Of a stretch of DNA of 64,000 nucleotides, positions 1 to 11,455 are shown one piece after another (position 1 is the first letter of the stretch; every line of letters starts with the position of its first letter). Both the position numbers and the translations under genes were made by a program. A model generated the notes under the pieces. That model searched no databases. It saw only the letters and a program-made list of their open reading frames with translations, and was not told the origin of the DNA. The stretch covers positions 89,857 through 153,856 of the forward strand of contig NZ_CANMAH010000010.1 in NCBI RefSeq assembly GCF_947495825.1, written 5' to 3'. The stretch is from an uncultured Psychrobacter sp. (lineage in GTDB: Bacteria > Pseudomonadota > Gammaproteobacteria > Pseudomonadales > Moraxellaceae).

Positions 1-2346
1 AACTCATTAGCAACTTTTGCTAAAACCAATAGCTTTGGCTTCTTAGAGACGCCTTATCGCCGTGTGGTAGATGGTAAGGTAACCGATCAAATTGAATACC
101 TATCAGCTATCGAAGAAGTCGGTACAGTGATTGCTCAAGCTGACTCGCCAATGACTGAAGATGGTGCATTGTCTGATGAGATGGTCAGTGTACGTAGCTA
201 TGGCGAATTTGTGCGTATGCCGCCAGAAAAAGTGACGCATATGGATGTGTCGCCAAGTCAGGTCGTATCGGTCGCTGCTGGTTTGATTCCGTTCCTAGAA
301 CATGATGATGCCAACCGTGCTTTGATGGGGTCAAACATGCAGCGTCAGGCGGTACCTACGCTACGTGCTGATAAACCACTCGTTGGTACTGGTATGGAGC
401 GTCATGTTGCACGTGATTCTGGTGTTTGTGTTATTGCTAAGCGTGGCGGTGTAATCGAAGATGTGGATGCTTCGCGTATCGTAGTACGTGTCAATGAAGA
501 TGAAATGGTCGCTGGTGAAGCGGGTATCGATATCTATAACTTAATCAAATACACGCGCTCAAACCAAAACACTTGTATCAACCAGCGCATCATTGTCAAT
601 CAAGGCGATGAGATCGCTTTGGGTGATATCTTGGCTGATGGTCCGTCAACAGATCTTGGTGAGTTGGCCTTGGGCCAAAACATCCGTATCGCCTTTATGC
701 CGTGGAATGGTTATAACTTTGAGGATTCAATCTTACTATCTGAAAAAGTGGTAAAAGAAGATCGTTTCACCACCATTCATATTCAAGAATTGACTTGTGT
801 GGCACGTGATACCAAGCTTGGAACAGAAGAGATTACTGCTGATATTCCAAACGTAGGTGAGGCCGCTTTATCAAGTTTGGATGAAGCAGGTATTGTCTAT
901 ATCGGTGCTGAAGTTGACGCAGGCGACATCCTAGTTGGTAAAGTCACGCCAAAAGGCGAGACGCAGCTCACACCAGAAGAAAAGCTACTACGGGCCATTT
1001 TTGGTGAAAAAGCAGCTGATGTAAAAGACACGTCACTACGTGTCCCAACATCAAGCAAAGGGACTGTCATCGATGTCCAGGTCTTTACCCGCGATGGCGT
1101 TGAAAAAGATGCCCGTGCAAGAGCAATTGAAAAATCGCAGCTAGATAGCTACCGTAAAGATTTAAAAGAAGAGCTGCGTATTTTTGAAGAAGCCGCTCGT
1201 GGTCGTATTGGTAATCTATTAGATGGCCAAAAAGTCAGCGGCGGTGCTGGTCTAAAGGCTGGTACGGTGATGGCATTGGCTGATATGAAAGATATGAGCC
1301 TTGAGACTTTGCTTGATATTCAGCCAGTTGAAGAAGAAATCTCTGAGCGCTTAACACAAATTGCTGATTACTTAGTTGATAAGCAAAAAGACATCGATGT
1401 GAAGTTTGCAGAGAAAAAACGCAAACTAACTGCAGGTGATGATCTACAACATGGCGTACAGAAAATTGTTAAAGTATATTTAGCAGTTAAACGCCGTATT
1501 CAGCCTGGTGATAAGATGGCTGGTCGTCATGGTAACAAAGGTGTGGTATCGCGCATCATGCCAGTTGAAGATATGCCTTATGATGAGCACGGCAATACCG
1601 TTGATATCGTCTTGAACCCACTTGGTGTACCATCGCGTATGAACATCGGCCAGGTACTAGAAACACACTTAGGTATGGCAGCGAAAGGCTTAGGTGATAA
1701 AATCGACGGTATGCTTAAAGCACAAGCAGCCATAGCTGAGTTACGTGATTTCTTAGACCAAATCTATAATAAGGTCGGTGGCGAAGGTGTTGATCTTGAT
1801 AGCTTATCTGATGAAGATATCATGACACTAGCAGGTAATTTGCGTGAAGGTGTACCGATGGGTACAGCAGTATTTGACGGTGCACACGAGCATCAAGTCA
1901 AAGATTTACTTGAGCTTGCTGGTTTGTCAAGAGATGGTCAGCAAACGCTATATGATGGTCGTACTGGTCAGAAGTTTGATCGTAAAGTGACAGTCGGTTA
2001 TATGTATATGCTCAAACTTAACCACTTGGTTGACGACAAAATGCATGCGCGTTCAACGGGTTCTTACTCACTAGTGACTCAGCAGCCATTAGGTGGTAAA
2101 GCTCAGTTTGGTGGTCAGCGCTTCGGTGAGATGGAAGTATGGGCACTAGAAGCATATGGCGCGACTTATACGCTACAAGAGATGCTAACAGTGAAGTCAG
2201 ATGATGTTGAAGGCCGTACACGCATGTATAAAAACATCGTTGATGGTGAACAGTATATGGATCCAGGTATGCCTGAATCGTTTAACGTACTAACCAAAGA
2301 AATCAAATCACTAGGTCTTAATATTGAGTTAAAAGAGACCCACTAA
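1..2346 (+). CDS. rpoB: RNA polymerase beta subunit, 3' part (5' end outside window)
   Basis: The reading frame is open from base 1, so the gene enters from the left and only about 781 C-terminal codons are present. The first visible residues ([20 protein letters not shown]) correspond to the part of beta just after the rifampicin-resistance cluster, so that cluster lies outside the window. The highly conserved [15 protein letters not shown] segment is present, and the C-terminus shows the family's [19 protein letters not shown] and PESFNVL blocks. Beta forms the catalytic core of RNA polymerase with beta', alpha and omega. rpoC follows after 169 bases, the usual order. The identification is certain; only the start is missing. 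Confidence 0.98.
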   Translation, partial: NSLATFAKTNSFGFLETPYRRVVDGKVTDQIEYLSAIEEVGTVIAQADSPMTEDGALSDEMVSVRSYGEFVRMPPEKVTHMDVSPSQVVSVAAGLIPFLEHDDANRALMGSNMQRQAVPTLRADKPLVGTGMERHVARDSGVCVIAKRGGVIEDVDASRIVVRVNEDEMVAGEAGIDIYNLIKYTRSNQNTCINQRIIVNQGDEIALGDILADGPSTDLGELALGQNIRIAFMPWNGYNFEDSILLSEKVVKEDRFTTIHIQELTCVARDTKLGTEEITADIPNVGEAALSSLDEAGIVYIGAEVDAGDILVGKVTPKGETQLTPEEKLLRAIFGEKAADVKDTSLRVPTSSKGTVIDVQVFTRDGVEKDARARAIEKSQLDSYRKDLKEELRIFEEAARGRIGNLLDGQKVSGGAGLKAGTVMALADMKDMSLETLLDIQPVEEEISERLTQIADYLVDKQKDIDVKFAEKKRKLTAGDDLQHGVQKIVKVYLAVKRRIQPGDKMAGRHGNKGVVSRIMPVEDMPYDEHGNTVDIVLNPLGVPSRMNIGQVLETHLGMAAKGLGDKIDGMLKAQAAIAELRDFLDQIYNKVGGEGVDLDSLSDEDIMTLAGNLREGVPMGTAVFDGAHEHQVKDLLELAGLSRDGQQTLYDGRTGQKFDRKVTVGYMYMLKLNHLVDDKMHARSTGSYSLVTQQPLGGKAQFGGQRFGEMEVWALEAYGATYTLQEMLTVKSDDVEGRTRMYKNIVDGEQYMDPGMPESFNVLTKEIKSLGLNIELKETH

Positions 2347-2383
2347 GTTTAAAAGCTTTATCGATTTTAACCTTAGGTGTCAC

Positions 2384-2420
2384 ACTAAAAGCAGCGCGTC
2401 ACATTGTTGCTGCTTTTAGT
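2384..2420 (+). promoter_or_regulatory. Hairpin in the rpoB-rpoC spacer
   Basis: A perfect 12-bp inverted repeat (ACTAAAAGCAGC at 2384-2395 and GCTGCTTTTAGT at 2409-2420) encloses a 13-base loop. It is followed by CATTTATC rather than a run of T, so it does not look like an efficient intrinsic terminator. It may be an RNA processing or stability element, or a weak attenuator between the two large subunit genes. The structure is seen directly; its role is inferred. Confidence 0.5.
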
Positions 2421-2515
2421 CATTTATCTCAACCCTATTCATTGCCTTCATTCATCTTATCCGCCTTACGTTGTATAACGCGGCTAGATGATTATAAAGA
2501 TAACGGAGAAGCAAC

Positions 2516-5500
2516 TTGAAAGATTTACTCGATATTATGCAAAGCCCTACCGCTAGCGGTAATCGTGAGTTTGATAGTATTCAAATTACCTTAGCGTCGC
2601 CTGATGTTATTAAATCATGGTCGCATGGTGAAGTTAAAAAGCCTGAAACCATTAACTATCGTACGTTTAAGCCTGAGCGTGACGGTCTGTTCTGTGCCAA
2701 AATTTTTGGTCCAGTAAAAGATTTTGAATGCCTATGTGGTAAGTACAAACGTCGTAAGTTCCAAGGCGTTATCTGTGAGAAATGTGGTGTTGAAGTCACT
2801 ACTGCTAAAGTCCGTCGTGATCGTATGGGTCATATTGACCTAGCGAGTCCAGTCGCGCATATTTGGTTCTTAAAATCATTACCAAGCCGTATTGGTCTAT
2901 TATTAGACATGACGCTACGTGACATCGAGCGCGTATTGTATTTTGAAAGCTACATCGTAACCGAGCCTGGTCTAACTAGCTTAGAGAAATATCAGCTGCT
3001 TGATGATGAAGACTACTATAAAGCCTTGGAAGAGTTTGGTGATGAGTTTGTCGCCAAGATGGGTGCTGAAGCAGTACAAGACTTGTTAAAAGACATTGAT
3101 CTAGATCTAGAGATTGATGAGCTACGTGAAGCTATTCCACAGACAGGCTCTGAGACTAAACTTAAAAAGATGTCTAAACGTCTTAAATTATTAGAAGCAT
3201 TCCGTGATTCTAATAACAAGCCTGAGTGGATGGTAATGAATATCTTACCAGTACTACCACCAGATTTGCGCCCGCTAGTACCACTAGAAGGTGGACGTTT
3301 TGCGACTTCAGATCTAAATGATTTGTATCGCCGCGTTATTAACCGTAATAACCGTCTAAAGCGTCTGTTAGAGTTAAGTGCACCTGATATTATCGTACGT
3401 AACGAAAAGCGTATGCTACAAGAGTCAGTTGATGCACTACTTGATAACGGTCGCCGCGGTCGTGCTATTACTGGTAGTAATAAGCGTCCATTAAAATCTT
3501 TGGCTGATATGATCAAAGGTAAGCAAGGTCGTTTCCGTCAAAACTTGCTAGGTAAGCGTGTCGATTACTCTGGTCGTTCGGTTATCGTAGTAGGTCCAAC
3601 GTTACGTCTGCATCAGTGTGGTTTGCCTAAGAAAATGGCACTTGAGCTATTCAAGCCATTTACTTACTCAAAATTATTGTCACACGGCATGGCGACCACG
3701 ATTAAAGCAGCCAAAAAGATGGTCGAGCGTGAAGAGCCACAAGTTTGGGATATGCTGGCCATGGTAATCCGTGAGCATCCAGTACTACTAAACCGTGCGC
3801 CAACGCTTCACCGTTTGGGTCTACAAGCGTTCGAGCCGGTACTTATTGAAGGTAAAGCTATTCAGCTGCACCCGCTAGTCTGTACCGCGTTTAACGCTGA
3901 CTTTGATGGTGATCAAATGGCAGTACACGTGCCATTAACGCTAGAAGCACAGCTTGAATCACGTGCGCTAATGATGTCGACCAACAACATCTTGTCACCT
4001 GCAAACGGTGATCCTATCATTGTACCGTCGCAAGACGTAGTACTTGGTTTATATTACATCAGTCGCTCGTCAGTGAACGCCAAAGGCGAAGGCATGGTTT
4101 TTGCCACTGTCAATGAAGCCTTACGTGCGATTGGTTCAAACGACTTGCACGTGAACGCAAAAATCAAAGTGCGTGTGACTGAAACGCATGTTGATGAAGA
4201 AGGTAATCATACTAAAGAGACAAGCTTAAAGGACACAGTTGCTGGTCGTTTGCTGATTTGGAATATCATGCCAAAAGGTATGACATTTGAAGAGTGCAAT
4301 CAGGAGATGACTAAGAAAAACATCTCGCGTCTGATTAACTCTTGCTATCGTAAGATGGGTGTAAAAGACAGCGTTATGTTCGCTGACCAATTAATGTATT
4401 TAGGTTTTGCGCAAGCGACCCTATCTGGCGTATCGATTGGTTTGGATGATATGGTCATTCCACCAAGTAAAAAGCAGATCATTGAAACAGCTGAGGCAGA
4501 AGTACGCGAGATTGAAGATCAGTTTGAGCAAGGCTTTGTGACTGCTGGTGAGCGTTATAACAAAGTGGTTGATATTTGGTCACGTACTAATGACAAAGTC
4601 GCCAAAGCGATGATGGATAACCTAGCCACTGATAAAGTCATGAATGCTCAGGGCGAGGAAGAAGAGCAAAAATCTTTCAACTCAATCTACATCATGTCAG
4701 ATTCAGGTGCTCGTGGTAGTGCAGCCCAGATTCGTCAGCTTGCTGGTATGCGTGGTTTGATGGCAAAACCAGATGGTTCAATCATCGAGACGCCAATTAA
4801 AGCAAACTTCCGTGAAGGCTTGACCGTACTTCAGTACTTTATCTCAACGCATGGTGCGCGTAAGGGTCTAGCAGATACTGCACTAAAAACAGCTAACTCA
4901 GGTTATCTGACTCGTCGTTTGGTCGATGTTGCGCAGGATTTGGTTATTACTACTGATGACTGTGGTACTGAGCAAGGTCTGCTCATGACCCCACATATTC
5001 AAGGTGGTGAGATCATCGAAAAACTTGGCGATCTCGTATTAGGTCGTGTGACAGCACGTGATGTTACGTATAACAATGATGAAACAAAAGTATTGGTTCC
5101 AGCTGGTACTTTGATCGATGAGCAGTGGGTCAATATTCTTGACGAAAACGCAATTGACGATATTTGGGTACGCTCAGTAATTACTTGTGATGTCGCTCAT
5201 GGTGTTTGTTCGCAGTGTTATGGTCGTGATCTTGCTCGCGGTCATAAAGTTAATATCGGTGAGTCAGTGGGTGTCATGGCAGCGCAGTCTATCGGTGAGC
5301 CTGGTACTCAGTTGACTATGCGTACTTTCCACGTGGGTGGGGCCGCAAGTTCAGCATCGGTAGATAACAGCATCTCTGTACGTAATGCTGGTCAAGCGCA
5401 TTTCGTAAACATGAAAACCGTTGAACATACTGACGGTCACTTAGTTATCGTATCTCGTTCAGCTGAAATCGCTATTACTGATGACTTAGGTCGTGAGCGT

Positions 5501-6736
5501 GAGCGTTATAAAGTACCTTATGGCTCAAGCGTATTGGTTAAAAACGAAGAGCAAGTTGAAGGTGGTCAGACGATCGCTAAATGGGATCCACATACGCATC
5601 CAATTATTACAGAATTTGCGGGTACAGCACGCTTCAGTGACATCATTGATGGCAGTACAGCGACAGTAAAAATCGATGATGCCACAGGTATGAGCTCTTT
5701 TGAGATTCTAGCTACTCGTGATCGTTCAAGTACGGCAAAAGATTTACGTCCTGCCATCATTTTGAATACTGATGAAGGTAAAGAAGTGGTTTACTTCTTA
5801 CCTGCTGAAACCATTATCCGTGTCAGCGATGGTGAAAAAGTTGCAGCGGGTTCGATCTTAGGTCGCGTACCACAAGCGACTTCAGGTACCAAAGATATTA
5901 CCGGTGGTCTACCTCGTGTGGCTGACTTGTTTGAAGCTCGCCGTCCGAAAGATCATGCCATCATGGCAGAGATGACAGGTGTGGTTAGCTTTGGTAAAGA
6001 GACCAAAGGTAAAAACCGTTTTATTATTACCAATGAAGACGGTGAGGTACATGAAGAGCTTATCCCTAAATGGCGTCAAATCAACGTCTTTGAAAATGAG
6101 ACAGTAGCACGTGGTGAGATCATCGCTGACGGTCCACAAAACCCACACGATATCTTACGTTTAAAAGGCCAAACGGCTCTTGCTAACTATATCGTTAACG
6201 AAGTACAAGATGTTTACCGCTTGCAAGGTGTGAAGATTAACGATAAGCATATCGAAGTTATTATTCGCCAAATGCTACGTAAAGTTGAGATTACTGATGG
6301 CGGGGATTCAAGCCACTTCAAAGGTGATCAAGCTGAATACGCGGATCTTATAGCGTTGAACGCGAAGCTAGAAACTGAAGGTAAATTCCCAGTACAGTAT
6401 GAGCGCCAACTGCTTGGTATTACTAAAGCAAGTCTTGCGACTGAAAGCTTCATCTCAGCGGCGTCGTTCCAGGAGACCACTCGTGTACTAACTGCTGCTG
6501 CCGTCACTGGTAAAGTAGATGAGTTACGTGGTCTAAAAGAAAACGTGGTTGTTGGTCGTCTGATTCCTGCAGGTACGGGTCTTGCGTATCATAAAACACG
6601 TAAAGAGAAAGCAGAACAAGCGCTGCAGGACAATGATATCAATGCCGCATTTGATATGCCTGTTAGTGATAGTAAAGACTTTGCTAGTTTTGACGAAGCC
6701 TTTGCACAAGAGCTTAATCAAGATAGCCAATCTTAA
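2516..6736 (+). CDS. rpoC: RNA polymerase beta' subunit
   Basis: This 1406-residue protein is the catalytic largest subunit of RNA polymerase. The N-terminal zinc site is visible as C72, C74, C87 and C90. The absolutely conserved magnesium-binding NADFDGD motif lies at 460-466. Further on are the second cysteine cluster ([11 protein letters not shown]) and the trigger-loop/bridge-helix region ([20 protein letters not shown]). The start is TTG at 2516: the sequence from there ([10 protein letters not shown]) aligns with the start of E. coli beta', and GGAGAA at 2505-2510 is correctly spaced. The length matches gammaproteobacterial RpoC. It is probably cotranscribed with rpoB and ends at a strong terminator. 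Confidence 0.98.
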   Translation: MKDLLDIMQSPTASGNREFDSIQITLASPDVIKSWSHGEVKKPETINYRTFKPERDGLFCAKIFGPVKDFECLCGKYKRRKFQGVICEKCGVEVTTAKVRRDRMGHIDLASPVAHIWFLKSLPSRIGLLLDMTLRDIERVLYFESYIVTEPGLTSLEKYQLLDDEDYYKALEEFGDEFVAKMGAEAVQDLLKDIDLDLEIDELREAIPQTGSETKLKKMSKRLKLLEAFRDSNNKPEWMVMNILPVLPPDLRPLVPLEGGRFATSDLNDLYRRVINRNNRLKRLLELSAPDIIVRNEKRMLQESVDALLDNGRRGRAITGSNKRPLKSLADMIKGKQGRFRQNLLGKRVDYSGRSVIVVGPTLRLHQCGLPKKMALELFKPFTYSKLLSHGMATTIKAAKKMVEREEPQVWDMLAMVIREHPVLLNRAPTLHRLGLQAFEPVLIEGKAIQLHPLVCTAFNADFDGDQMAVHVPLTLEAQLESRALMMSTNNILSPANGDPIIVPSQDVVLGLYYISRSSVNAKGEGMVFATVNEALRAIGSNDLHVNAKIKVRVTETHVDEEGNHTKETSLKDTVAGRLLIWNIMPKGMTFEECNQEMTKKNISRLINSCYRKMGVKDSVMFADQLMYLGFAQATLSGVSIGLDDMVIPPSKKQIIETAEAEVREIEDQFEQGFVTAGERYNKVVDIWSRTNDKVAKAMMDNLATDKVMNAQGEEEEQKSFNSIYIMSDSGARGSAAQIRQLAGMRGLMAKPDGSIIETPIKANFREGLTVLQYFISTHGARKGLADTALKTANSGYLTRRLVDVAQDLVITTDDCGTEQGLLMTPHIQGGEIIEKLGDLVLGRVTARDVTYNNDETKVLVPAGTLIDEQWVNILDENAIDDIWVRSVITCDVAHGVCSQCYGRDLARGHKVNIGESVGVMAAQSIGEPGTQLTMRTFHVGGAASSASVDNSISVRNAGQAHFVNMKTVEHTDGHLVIVSRSAEIAITDDLGRERERYKVPYGSSVLVKNEEQVEGGQTIAKWDPHTHPIITEFAGTARFSDIIDGSTATVKIDDATGMSSFEILATRDRSSTAKDLRPAIILNTDEGKEVVYFLPAETIIRVSDGEKVAAGSILGRVPQATSGTKDITGGLPRVADLFEARRPKDHAIMAEMTGVVSFGKETKGKNRFIITNEDGEVHEELIPKWRQINVFENETVARGEIIADGPQNPHDILRLKGQTALANYIVNEVQDVYRLQGVKINDKHIEVIIRQMLRKVEITDGGDSSHFKGDQAEYADLIALNAKLETEGKFPVQYERQLLGITKASLATESFISAASFQETTRVLTAAAVTGKVDELRGLKENVVVGRLIPAGTGLAYHKTRKEKAEQALQDNDINAAFDMPVSDSKDFASFDEAFAQELNQDSQS

Positions 6737-6770
6737 TTATAAATGCTTGATATATCTTTATAATCAACGT

Positions 6771-6800
6771 AAAAAAGCCAGCCATGTTGCTGGCTTTTTT
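6771..6800 (+). terminator. Rho-independent terminator after rpoC
   Basis: A perfect 12-bp stem (AAAAAAGCCAGC, loop CATGTT, GCTGGCTTTTTT) ends in six T residues about 35 bases after the rpoC stop. It is a textbook intrinsic terminator, and its A/T flanks would also let it act on the opposite strand. Confidence 0.93.
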
Positions 6801-6906
6801 ATGGGCAAAAAATAAAAACTAATAGTGGTATTAACCAATAAAATAGTACACTGCTAAAAGCGACTTTGTGAGGCGCTTCTATTTTATTATTTATGAGGAT
6901 AATCTT

Positions 6907-7434
6907 ATGGCAGGTAAAGGGCGCGTTGCCAAATACCAAGCTGATCGAACCAATCAAAAGCTGTATTTTTGTCGTCTAGCTTGTCAGGCAGCGGGCGATA
7001 GCAGTGACAAACAGTTGTATCAAGCCCATTGTGAGACTGCTATTTTTCACTTATACGGTACGTTTTTAGCATTTATGCAAGAGCTTGCACAATTTTATAG
7101 TTTGGATATGACAGCACCAACTCTAGAAAGTATTGAACAAGCACTCAAAGAGCGCACTCAAATATCACCAGAGGTACAGCGTCTAAAGCAATTGCAGCAG
7201 CAAGGGTTTTTGGCAAATGTAGAGCGCGCTTATCAACGTTGCTTGTATGCAGTATTACCTGATCAAGTTACTATCAAAGACGCCAATGACTCGCAGCGAC
7301 AGCCAAGTGATCTCATAGTGAATGTAGTCACATTATCGAATCAGTGGCTACCCGATGAGGCAACTATACGTGAATGGCGGCAACAGTTTTTAGAACTGAT
7401 CGAGCAACTGCGTGCAGGTATGGTAGAGTTTTAG
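6907..7434 (+). CDS. DUF6586-like hypothetical protein
   Basis: A 175-residue soluble protein with no signal peptide or membrane segment. The N-terminal RTNQKLYFCRLACQ stretch resembles a small uncharacterised gammaproteobacterial family (DUF6586, known from Pseudomonas), recognised from memory rather than by a search. The rest is predicted mostly helical and rich in Gln, Leu and Glu. The ATG at 6907 is chosen because GAGGAT at 6895-6900 is well spaced; an upstream in-frame start at 6868 has no such site. The gene stands alone between the rpoC terminator and the end of convergent mrcA. Function is unknown. Confidence 0.75.
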   Translation: MAGKGRVAKYQADRTNQKLYFCRLACQAAGDSSDKQLYQAHCETAIFHLYGTFLAFMQELAQFYSLDMTAPTLESIEQALKERTQISPEVQRLKQLQQQGFLANVERAYQRCLYAVLPDQVTIKDANDSQRQPSDLIVNVVTLSNQWLPDEATIREWRQQFLELIEQLRAGMVEF

Positions 7435-7525
7435 CGTATATTATCAAAACTAAGATAATAAGCCTTTGCAAGTTGAACTATTGGCAGGCTTTCTAAAAGG
7501 GTTTAATATTTAGATTTTTAATTCT

Positions 7526-7561
7526 AAAGAGCTTGTTCAACAGATGTTGGACAAGCTCTTT
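7526..7561. terminator. Hairpin terminator between DUF6586 gene and mrcA
   Basis: A 16-bp stem with one G-U pair (7526-7541 with 7546-7561, four-base loop AGAT) lies between two convergent genes. Short A and T runs flank it on both sides, so it could serve both transcripts, though neither T run is long. Confidence 0.65.
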
Positions 7562-7595
7562 AGTGCTGTCGTTATTAGCGAGAAGTACAACCAAT

Positions 7596-10208
7596 TTATT
7601 CTGGCATAGGGGGCATGCGCTCTGCTGGCGTTACTGACAGTGGGTTTTGGGGAACGCTGTCATTATCCTCGTTGTTTTCCTCATTAGGTTCGGGAGCTTT
7701 ACGCTGCTGCGGCTTAGGTGTCACTGGTTTGGCAATATTACTAACGTAATCGTTTTCTTCATCAGGATCGACGATGCCACTATCAGTCATCTCTAAGATA
7801 CGCTGTTGCTGCTTTTTTGATTTTGCACGGTTATTAACCGAAACCCATTGATACGGCTGGTCTTTTAATTGCTCTCTCATAAAGTCCATCCATACTGGTA
7901 ACGCTGCTACGCCTCCATATTCACGGCGCCCAAGTGTGGATGGTTGATCAAAGCCTATCCAAACCACAGTCGCACTGGTTGGATGAAAACCTGCAAACCA
8001 GGCATCTTTGGCTTCATTAGTAGTACCAGTTTTACCACCGATATCGCTACGACCTAGAGCTTTTGCACGTACCGCTGTACCGCGTTGTACGACATCGCGC
8101 AAAATATCAGCCATCTCAAAAGCAACCCTTGGCTTTAAGATGCGTGGAGCTTGGCTTGCATGTAAGTATTGTACTGCAGGTGCCTTTAGACGATCTGCTT
8201 GAGGACTGGCGTCATAGACACTTAAGTTATTAGCATCGTCTGCTTGTTTGGTTTCTTCTTCCAAATCCTCACCAGTTATTGATTCATCGCTAGATTCAAT
8301 CTCCGTATTTTCATCTTCAGTTGACTGGTTATACTCTTCAATCAGTTTGGCATTAAGACTTTCAACTTGTGCATTAAAGCACAGTGCGCAAGCTTGTTGC
8401 GGATTTGCTTGAAACAATAACTTATTGTCATAATTGTAGATTTGTTCAATAAAATAAGGTTGAATACGATGGCCGCCATTGGCGAAAGTGGCATACGCAG
8501 TGGCCATTTGTAACGGTGTCGCCTGTCCAGTACCAAGCGCTAGTGATAGGGTGGTTGGTAGCTTTTCTTTGTCCAGTCCAAACTGATCTAGCAAATTACG
8601 CGCATCCGAGATGCCAATAGCTTGTAGCAAACGAATAGAGACTAAGTTGCGTGATAGATATAGACCTCGGCGTAAAGTAATGTCACCTAAAAAACGTTGG
8701 TCAGAGTTTTTTGGTTTCCATTCACCTACTTGGATAGGACGATCTGAGACAATACTATCTGAGCGATAGCCTTTTTCTAGAGCAGCTGTATAGACCAATG
8801 GCTTAATCGTTGAACCTGGTTGACGCCAGCCCTGCAGTGCACGATTAAACTTACTGTGATTAAAATCAAAACCGCCAACTAAAGCTTCAACAGCTCCTGT
8901 ATCAGGATTTAATGAAACCAAACTGCCTTGTACTTCTGGTATTTGTGCCAGTTTCCAACCACCGCTATTGGTTGGCATGAGGCGAATAATATCATTTTTA
9001 TTTACAATTTGTTGAGCGTTACTTGGGTAATAACCAAAACGATCCGCTGAAAAATATTTACGTGCCCAGCTCATGCCCGACCAGTTGACCGTAACGTTTT
9101 CACCAGATGGCATTAATGCTTCAAAGCTACGTGAGTTAACTTTGGTGACTTTAGCTGGGTACATTCCGCCATAACGTCGAAAGTCCTCTAAAGGTTCATC
9201 ATTCGCTTCTGCGCCGCGCCAGCCATGGCGATGATCATAGGCTATTAGACCTTTTGATACAGCTGCTTCAGCCGCTTGCTGTGATTTACTATCAACAGTA
9301 AGGCGAACGCGCCAACCTCCATTAATAACTTGTTCACCATAACGATTAACTAAAGCATACCGAGTCATCTCTGCCAAGTAAGGCATATTGACATCAAGCT
9401 TTTCTTGATAAAGTTTTAGACCAATAGGGGCGTTTATTGCTTCACTATGCTCAGCATCACTGATATAACCAAGCTCATGCATGCGCCCAATGATCCAGTT
9501 ACGGCGGGTAAGTGCACGGTCAGGGTTGGCAACCGGGTTATACTTTGAGGGTGCTTTAGGTAGGCCTGCTAGCATAGCCATTTCAGCAATGGTCAGGTTT
9601 TCTAGCGACTTGCTATAGTATTTTTTGGCTGCTGCACGAATACCGTAAGCCCCTTCTCCAAGATAAATCTTGTTGACATATAGTGTCAAAATATCGTTTT
9701 TACTCAGCTCATCTTCCATTTTACGCGCTAAAAACAGTTCGGTTAATTTTCTGTTTAAAGTACGCTCAGGACTCAAAAAATAATTTTTGGCGACCTGCAT
9801 GGTAATAGTAGATCCACCTGTCTGACCTTCATCATCAGTGACCGCTTCGGTAACAGCGCGACCAAGACCCTTAATACTAATACCACTATGTTGAAAGAAC
9901 GAAGAGTCTTCTGCAGCTAAGAATGCATTGGTCAAATCTTTAGGAATTTCTTTAAAGGTAACTGGCAATGATAAGCGATTGCCGTATTGGCCAATAAGCT
10001 TGTCGTCGCTGCTATATATCTGCAGGGGCATCTCAAGGCTGGCTGTTTTTATTTCTTGTGTGCTGGGTAAGGTTGGCGACAAATACATAGCCATACCGTA
10101 GAAGCCAATTGGCACAGTTAATGCAAGGATAACTGCAAGTGCTAGACAGGCAATAACAATCCCCACCAAAAAATGAACGAGGCGAGCAGTAGCGTTTCTT
10201 TTGGTCAT
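7596..10208 (-). CDS. mrcA: Class A penicillin-binding protein 1A (transglycosylase/transpeptidase)
   Basis: A bifunctional peptidoglycan synthase of about 870 residues, anchored by an N-terminal membrane helix (roughly residues 10-35). The glycosyltransferase 51 domain follows, with catalytic E100 in AAEDSSFFQHSG and the GGSTITMQVAKN block. The C-terminal transpeptidase has the active serine in PGSTIKP (S466, K469), an SRN motif and KTGTTNEAKDAW (K726). The start is ATG at 10208; an in-frame TTG five codons upstream is less likely. An acidic, low-complexity stretch at about 612-667 interrupts the transpeptidase region, and the C-terminal tail is Pro/Glu/Asn-rich. It is divergent from pilM, as PBP1A genes commonly are in Pseudomonas and relatives. 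Confidence 0.95.
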   Translation of the reverse strand: MTKRNATARLVHFLVGIVIACLALAVILALTVPIGFYGMAMYLSPTLPSTQEIKTASLEMPLQIYSSDDKLIGQYGNRLSLPVTFKEIPKDLTNAFLAAEDSSFFQHSGISIKGLGRAVTEAVTDDEGQTGGSTITMQVAKNYFLSPERTLNRKLTELFLARKMEDELSKNDILTLYVNKIYLGEGAYGIRAAAKKYYSKSLENLTIAEMAMLAGLPKAPSKYNPVANPDRALTRRNWIIGRMHELGYISDAEHSEAINAPIGLKLYQEKLDVNMPYLAEMTRYALVNRYGEQVINGGWRVRLTVDSKSQQAAEAAVSKGLIAYDHRHGWRGAEANDEPLEDFRRYGGMYPAKVTKVNSRSFEALMPSGENVTVNWSGMSWARKYFSADRFGYYPSNAQQIVNKNDIIRLMPTNSGGWKLAQIPEVQGSLVSLNPDTGAVEALVGGFDFNHSKFNRALQGWRQPGSTIKPLVYTAALEKGYRSDSIVSDRPIQVGEWKPKNSDQRFLGDITLRRGLYLSRNLVSIRLLQAIGISDARNLLDQFGLDKEKLPTTLSLALGTGQATPLQMATAYATFANGGHRIQPYFIEQIYNYDNKLLFQANPQQACALCFNAQVESLNAKLIEEYNQSTEDENTEIESSDESITGEDLEEETKQADDANNLSVYDASPQADRLKAPAVQYLHASQAPRILKPRVAFEMADILRDVVQRGTAVRAKALGRSDIGGKTGTTNEAKDAWFAGFHPTSATVVWIGFDQPSTLGRREYGGVAALPVWMDFMREQLKDQPYQWVSVNNRAKSKKQQQRILEMTDSGIVDPDEENDYVSNIAKPVTPKPQQRKAPEPNEENNEDNDSVPQNPLSVTPAERMPPMPE

Positions 10209-10315
10209 AATTAGGCTTATCAAATAAAATTTGCAACAAATATCCCATTATACAGTGAACAAAACAGACAGGTCATCCTAAAAGTGTAATTTATCCAAAC
10301 TGAATCTTTAAATAC

Positions 10316-10344
10316 TTGAATATGTCTGTTAAGTAAAGTATTGT
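10316..10344 (+). promoter_or_regulatory. Candidate sigma-70 promoter for pilMNOPQ
   Basis: TTGAAT (10316-10321) and TATTGT (10339-10344) are separated by 17 bases and lie about 55 bases upstream of the pilM GTG, in the mrcA-pilM divergent spacer. The match is moderate and no transcript data are available. Confidence 0.35.
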
Positions 10345-10399
10345 AGTAAATTATTACTGATAACTATCAGAACGTAACTATATATAAGGTAAAGCGTCT

Positions 10400-11455
10400 G
10401 TGAGGCTACTTACTTCTAAAAAACGACATTTAGTCGGAATAGATATCTGTGCCACCTCCGTAAAGCTAGTTGATATACGGCGTCAGCAAGGAATATTTCA
10501 CCTTAAGTCATATGGAATTGAGGGGCTGTTACCCGGCACAGTCGTTGATAAGCTTATTGTAGATACTGAGGCGGTTGGTGATGCTATTGCTCGCTTGGTA
10601 AAACGTTGTCAGATAACAGGTAGCAGTGGGGCTACCGCTGTTACAGGCTCGGCAGTTATTACCAAGATTATTGATATGGATAGGGGGCTGAGCGATATCG
10701 AACGTGAAGCTCAAATACGTTTGGACGCTGATCAATATATTCCTTACCCACTAGAAGAAGTCAATCTAGACTTTGAAGTACTAGGTCCTTCATTGGTTGA
10801 CGACAACTTGGTACAAGTTCTACTTGCTGCGTCGCGATCAGAAAACGTTGATCAACGTGTTGATGCGCTAACCTTCGGCGGTCTAAAAACCAATATTATG
10901 GATATTGAGTCGCACGCGATAGAGCGGGCGTTTGGATTGATGGCAGATAACTTACCCAATATGCCAGAATTGGTCGCATTGGTCGATATCGGACATAATC
11001 AGACTACCTTATACATCGCAAAAAATGGTGAGTTTGTCTATAGCCGTGAGCAATTGTTTGGCGGGTCACAATTAACAGAAGCCATTCAAGATCGCTACGG
11101 TTTGTCGTTTGAAGAAGCCACAGTTAACAAACGTGAGCGTGCTCTACCTGATGATTATTATTCAGAAATTCTGACGCCTTTTATAGAAAGTACTATCCAG
11201 CAAATCACACGCTCTTTACAGTTTTATTTTTCTTCTAGCCAATACAATAGTATTGATCATGTAGTACTTGCAGGCGGTAGCAGCTCTATTCCAGGTTTAT
11301 GGAGCATGGTACAGCAAAAGCTTGATGTGCCAGTGACTGTTGCCAATCCTTTTATCAATATGACCATAGATCCCTATATAGACAATGAGCAATTAGAGGC
11401 TGATGCCCCAAGCTTGCTAGCTGCCTGTGGCCTTGCGTTAAGGAGCTTTGACTAA
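10400..11455 (+). CDS. pilM: Type IV pilus assembly ATPase-like protein PilM
   Basis: A 351-residue actin-like (FtsA-fold) cytoplasmic protein of the type IV pilus alignment complex, where PilM binds the N-terminal tail of PilN. The N-terminal LVGIDICATSVKLVDI phosphate-binding strand-turn, the central LVALVDIGHNQTTLYI segment and the C-terminal VVLAGGSSSIPGL motif are the three nucleotide-binding elements of the family. The start is GTG at 10400, preceded by AAGG. The length matches Pseudomonas PilM. The stop overlaps the next start by one base (TAATG), showing tight translational coupling. Confidence 0.96.
   Translation: MRLLTSKKRHLVGIDICATSVKLVDIRRQQGIFHLKSYGIEGLLPGTVVDKLIVDTEAVGDAIARLVKRCQITGSSGATAVTGSAVITKIIDMDRGLSDIEREAQIRLDADQYIPYPLEEVNLDFEVLGPSLVDDNLVQVLLAASRSENVDQRVDALTFGGLKTNIMDIESHAIERAFGLMADNLPNMPELVALVDIGHNQTTLYIAKNGEFVYSREQLFGGSQLTEAIQDRYGLSFEEATVNKRERALPDDYYSEILTPFIESTIQQITRSLQFYFSSSQYNSIDHVVLAGGSSSIPGLWSMVQQKLDVPVTVANPFINMTIDPYIDNEQLEADAPSLLAACGLALRSFD

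Noticed and set aside
3016..3516. 166-codon minus-strand frame
   Set aside because: It lies entirely inside rpoC on the opposite strand, has no ribosome site and its Ser/Arg-rich composition is typical of an antisense shadow.
6582..6815. 77-codon plus-strand frame across the rpoC end
   Set aside because: It overlaps rpoC out of frame and runs through the terminator.
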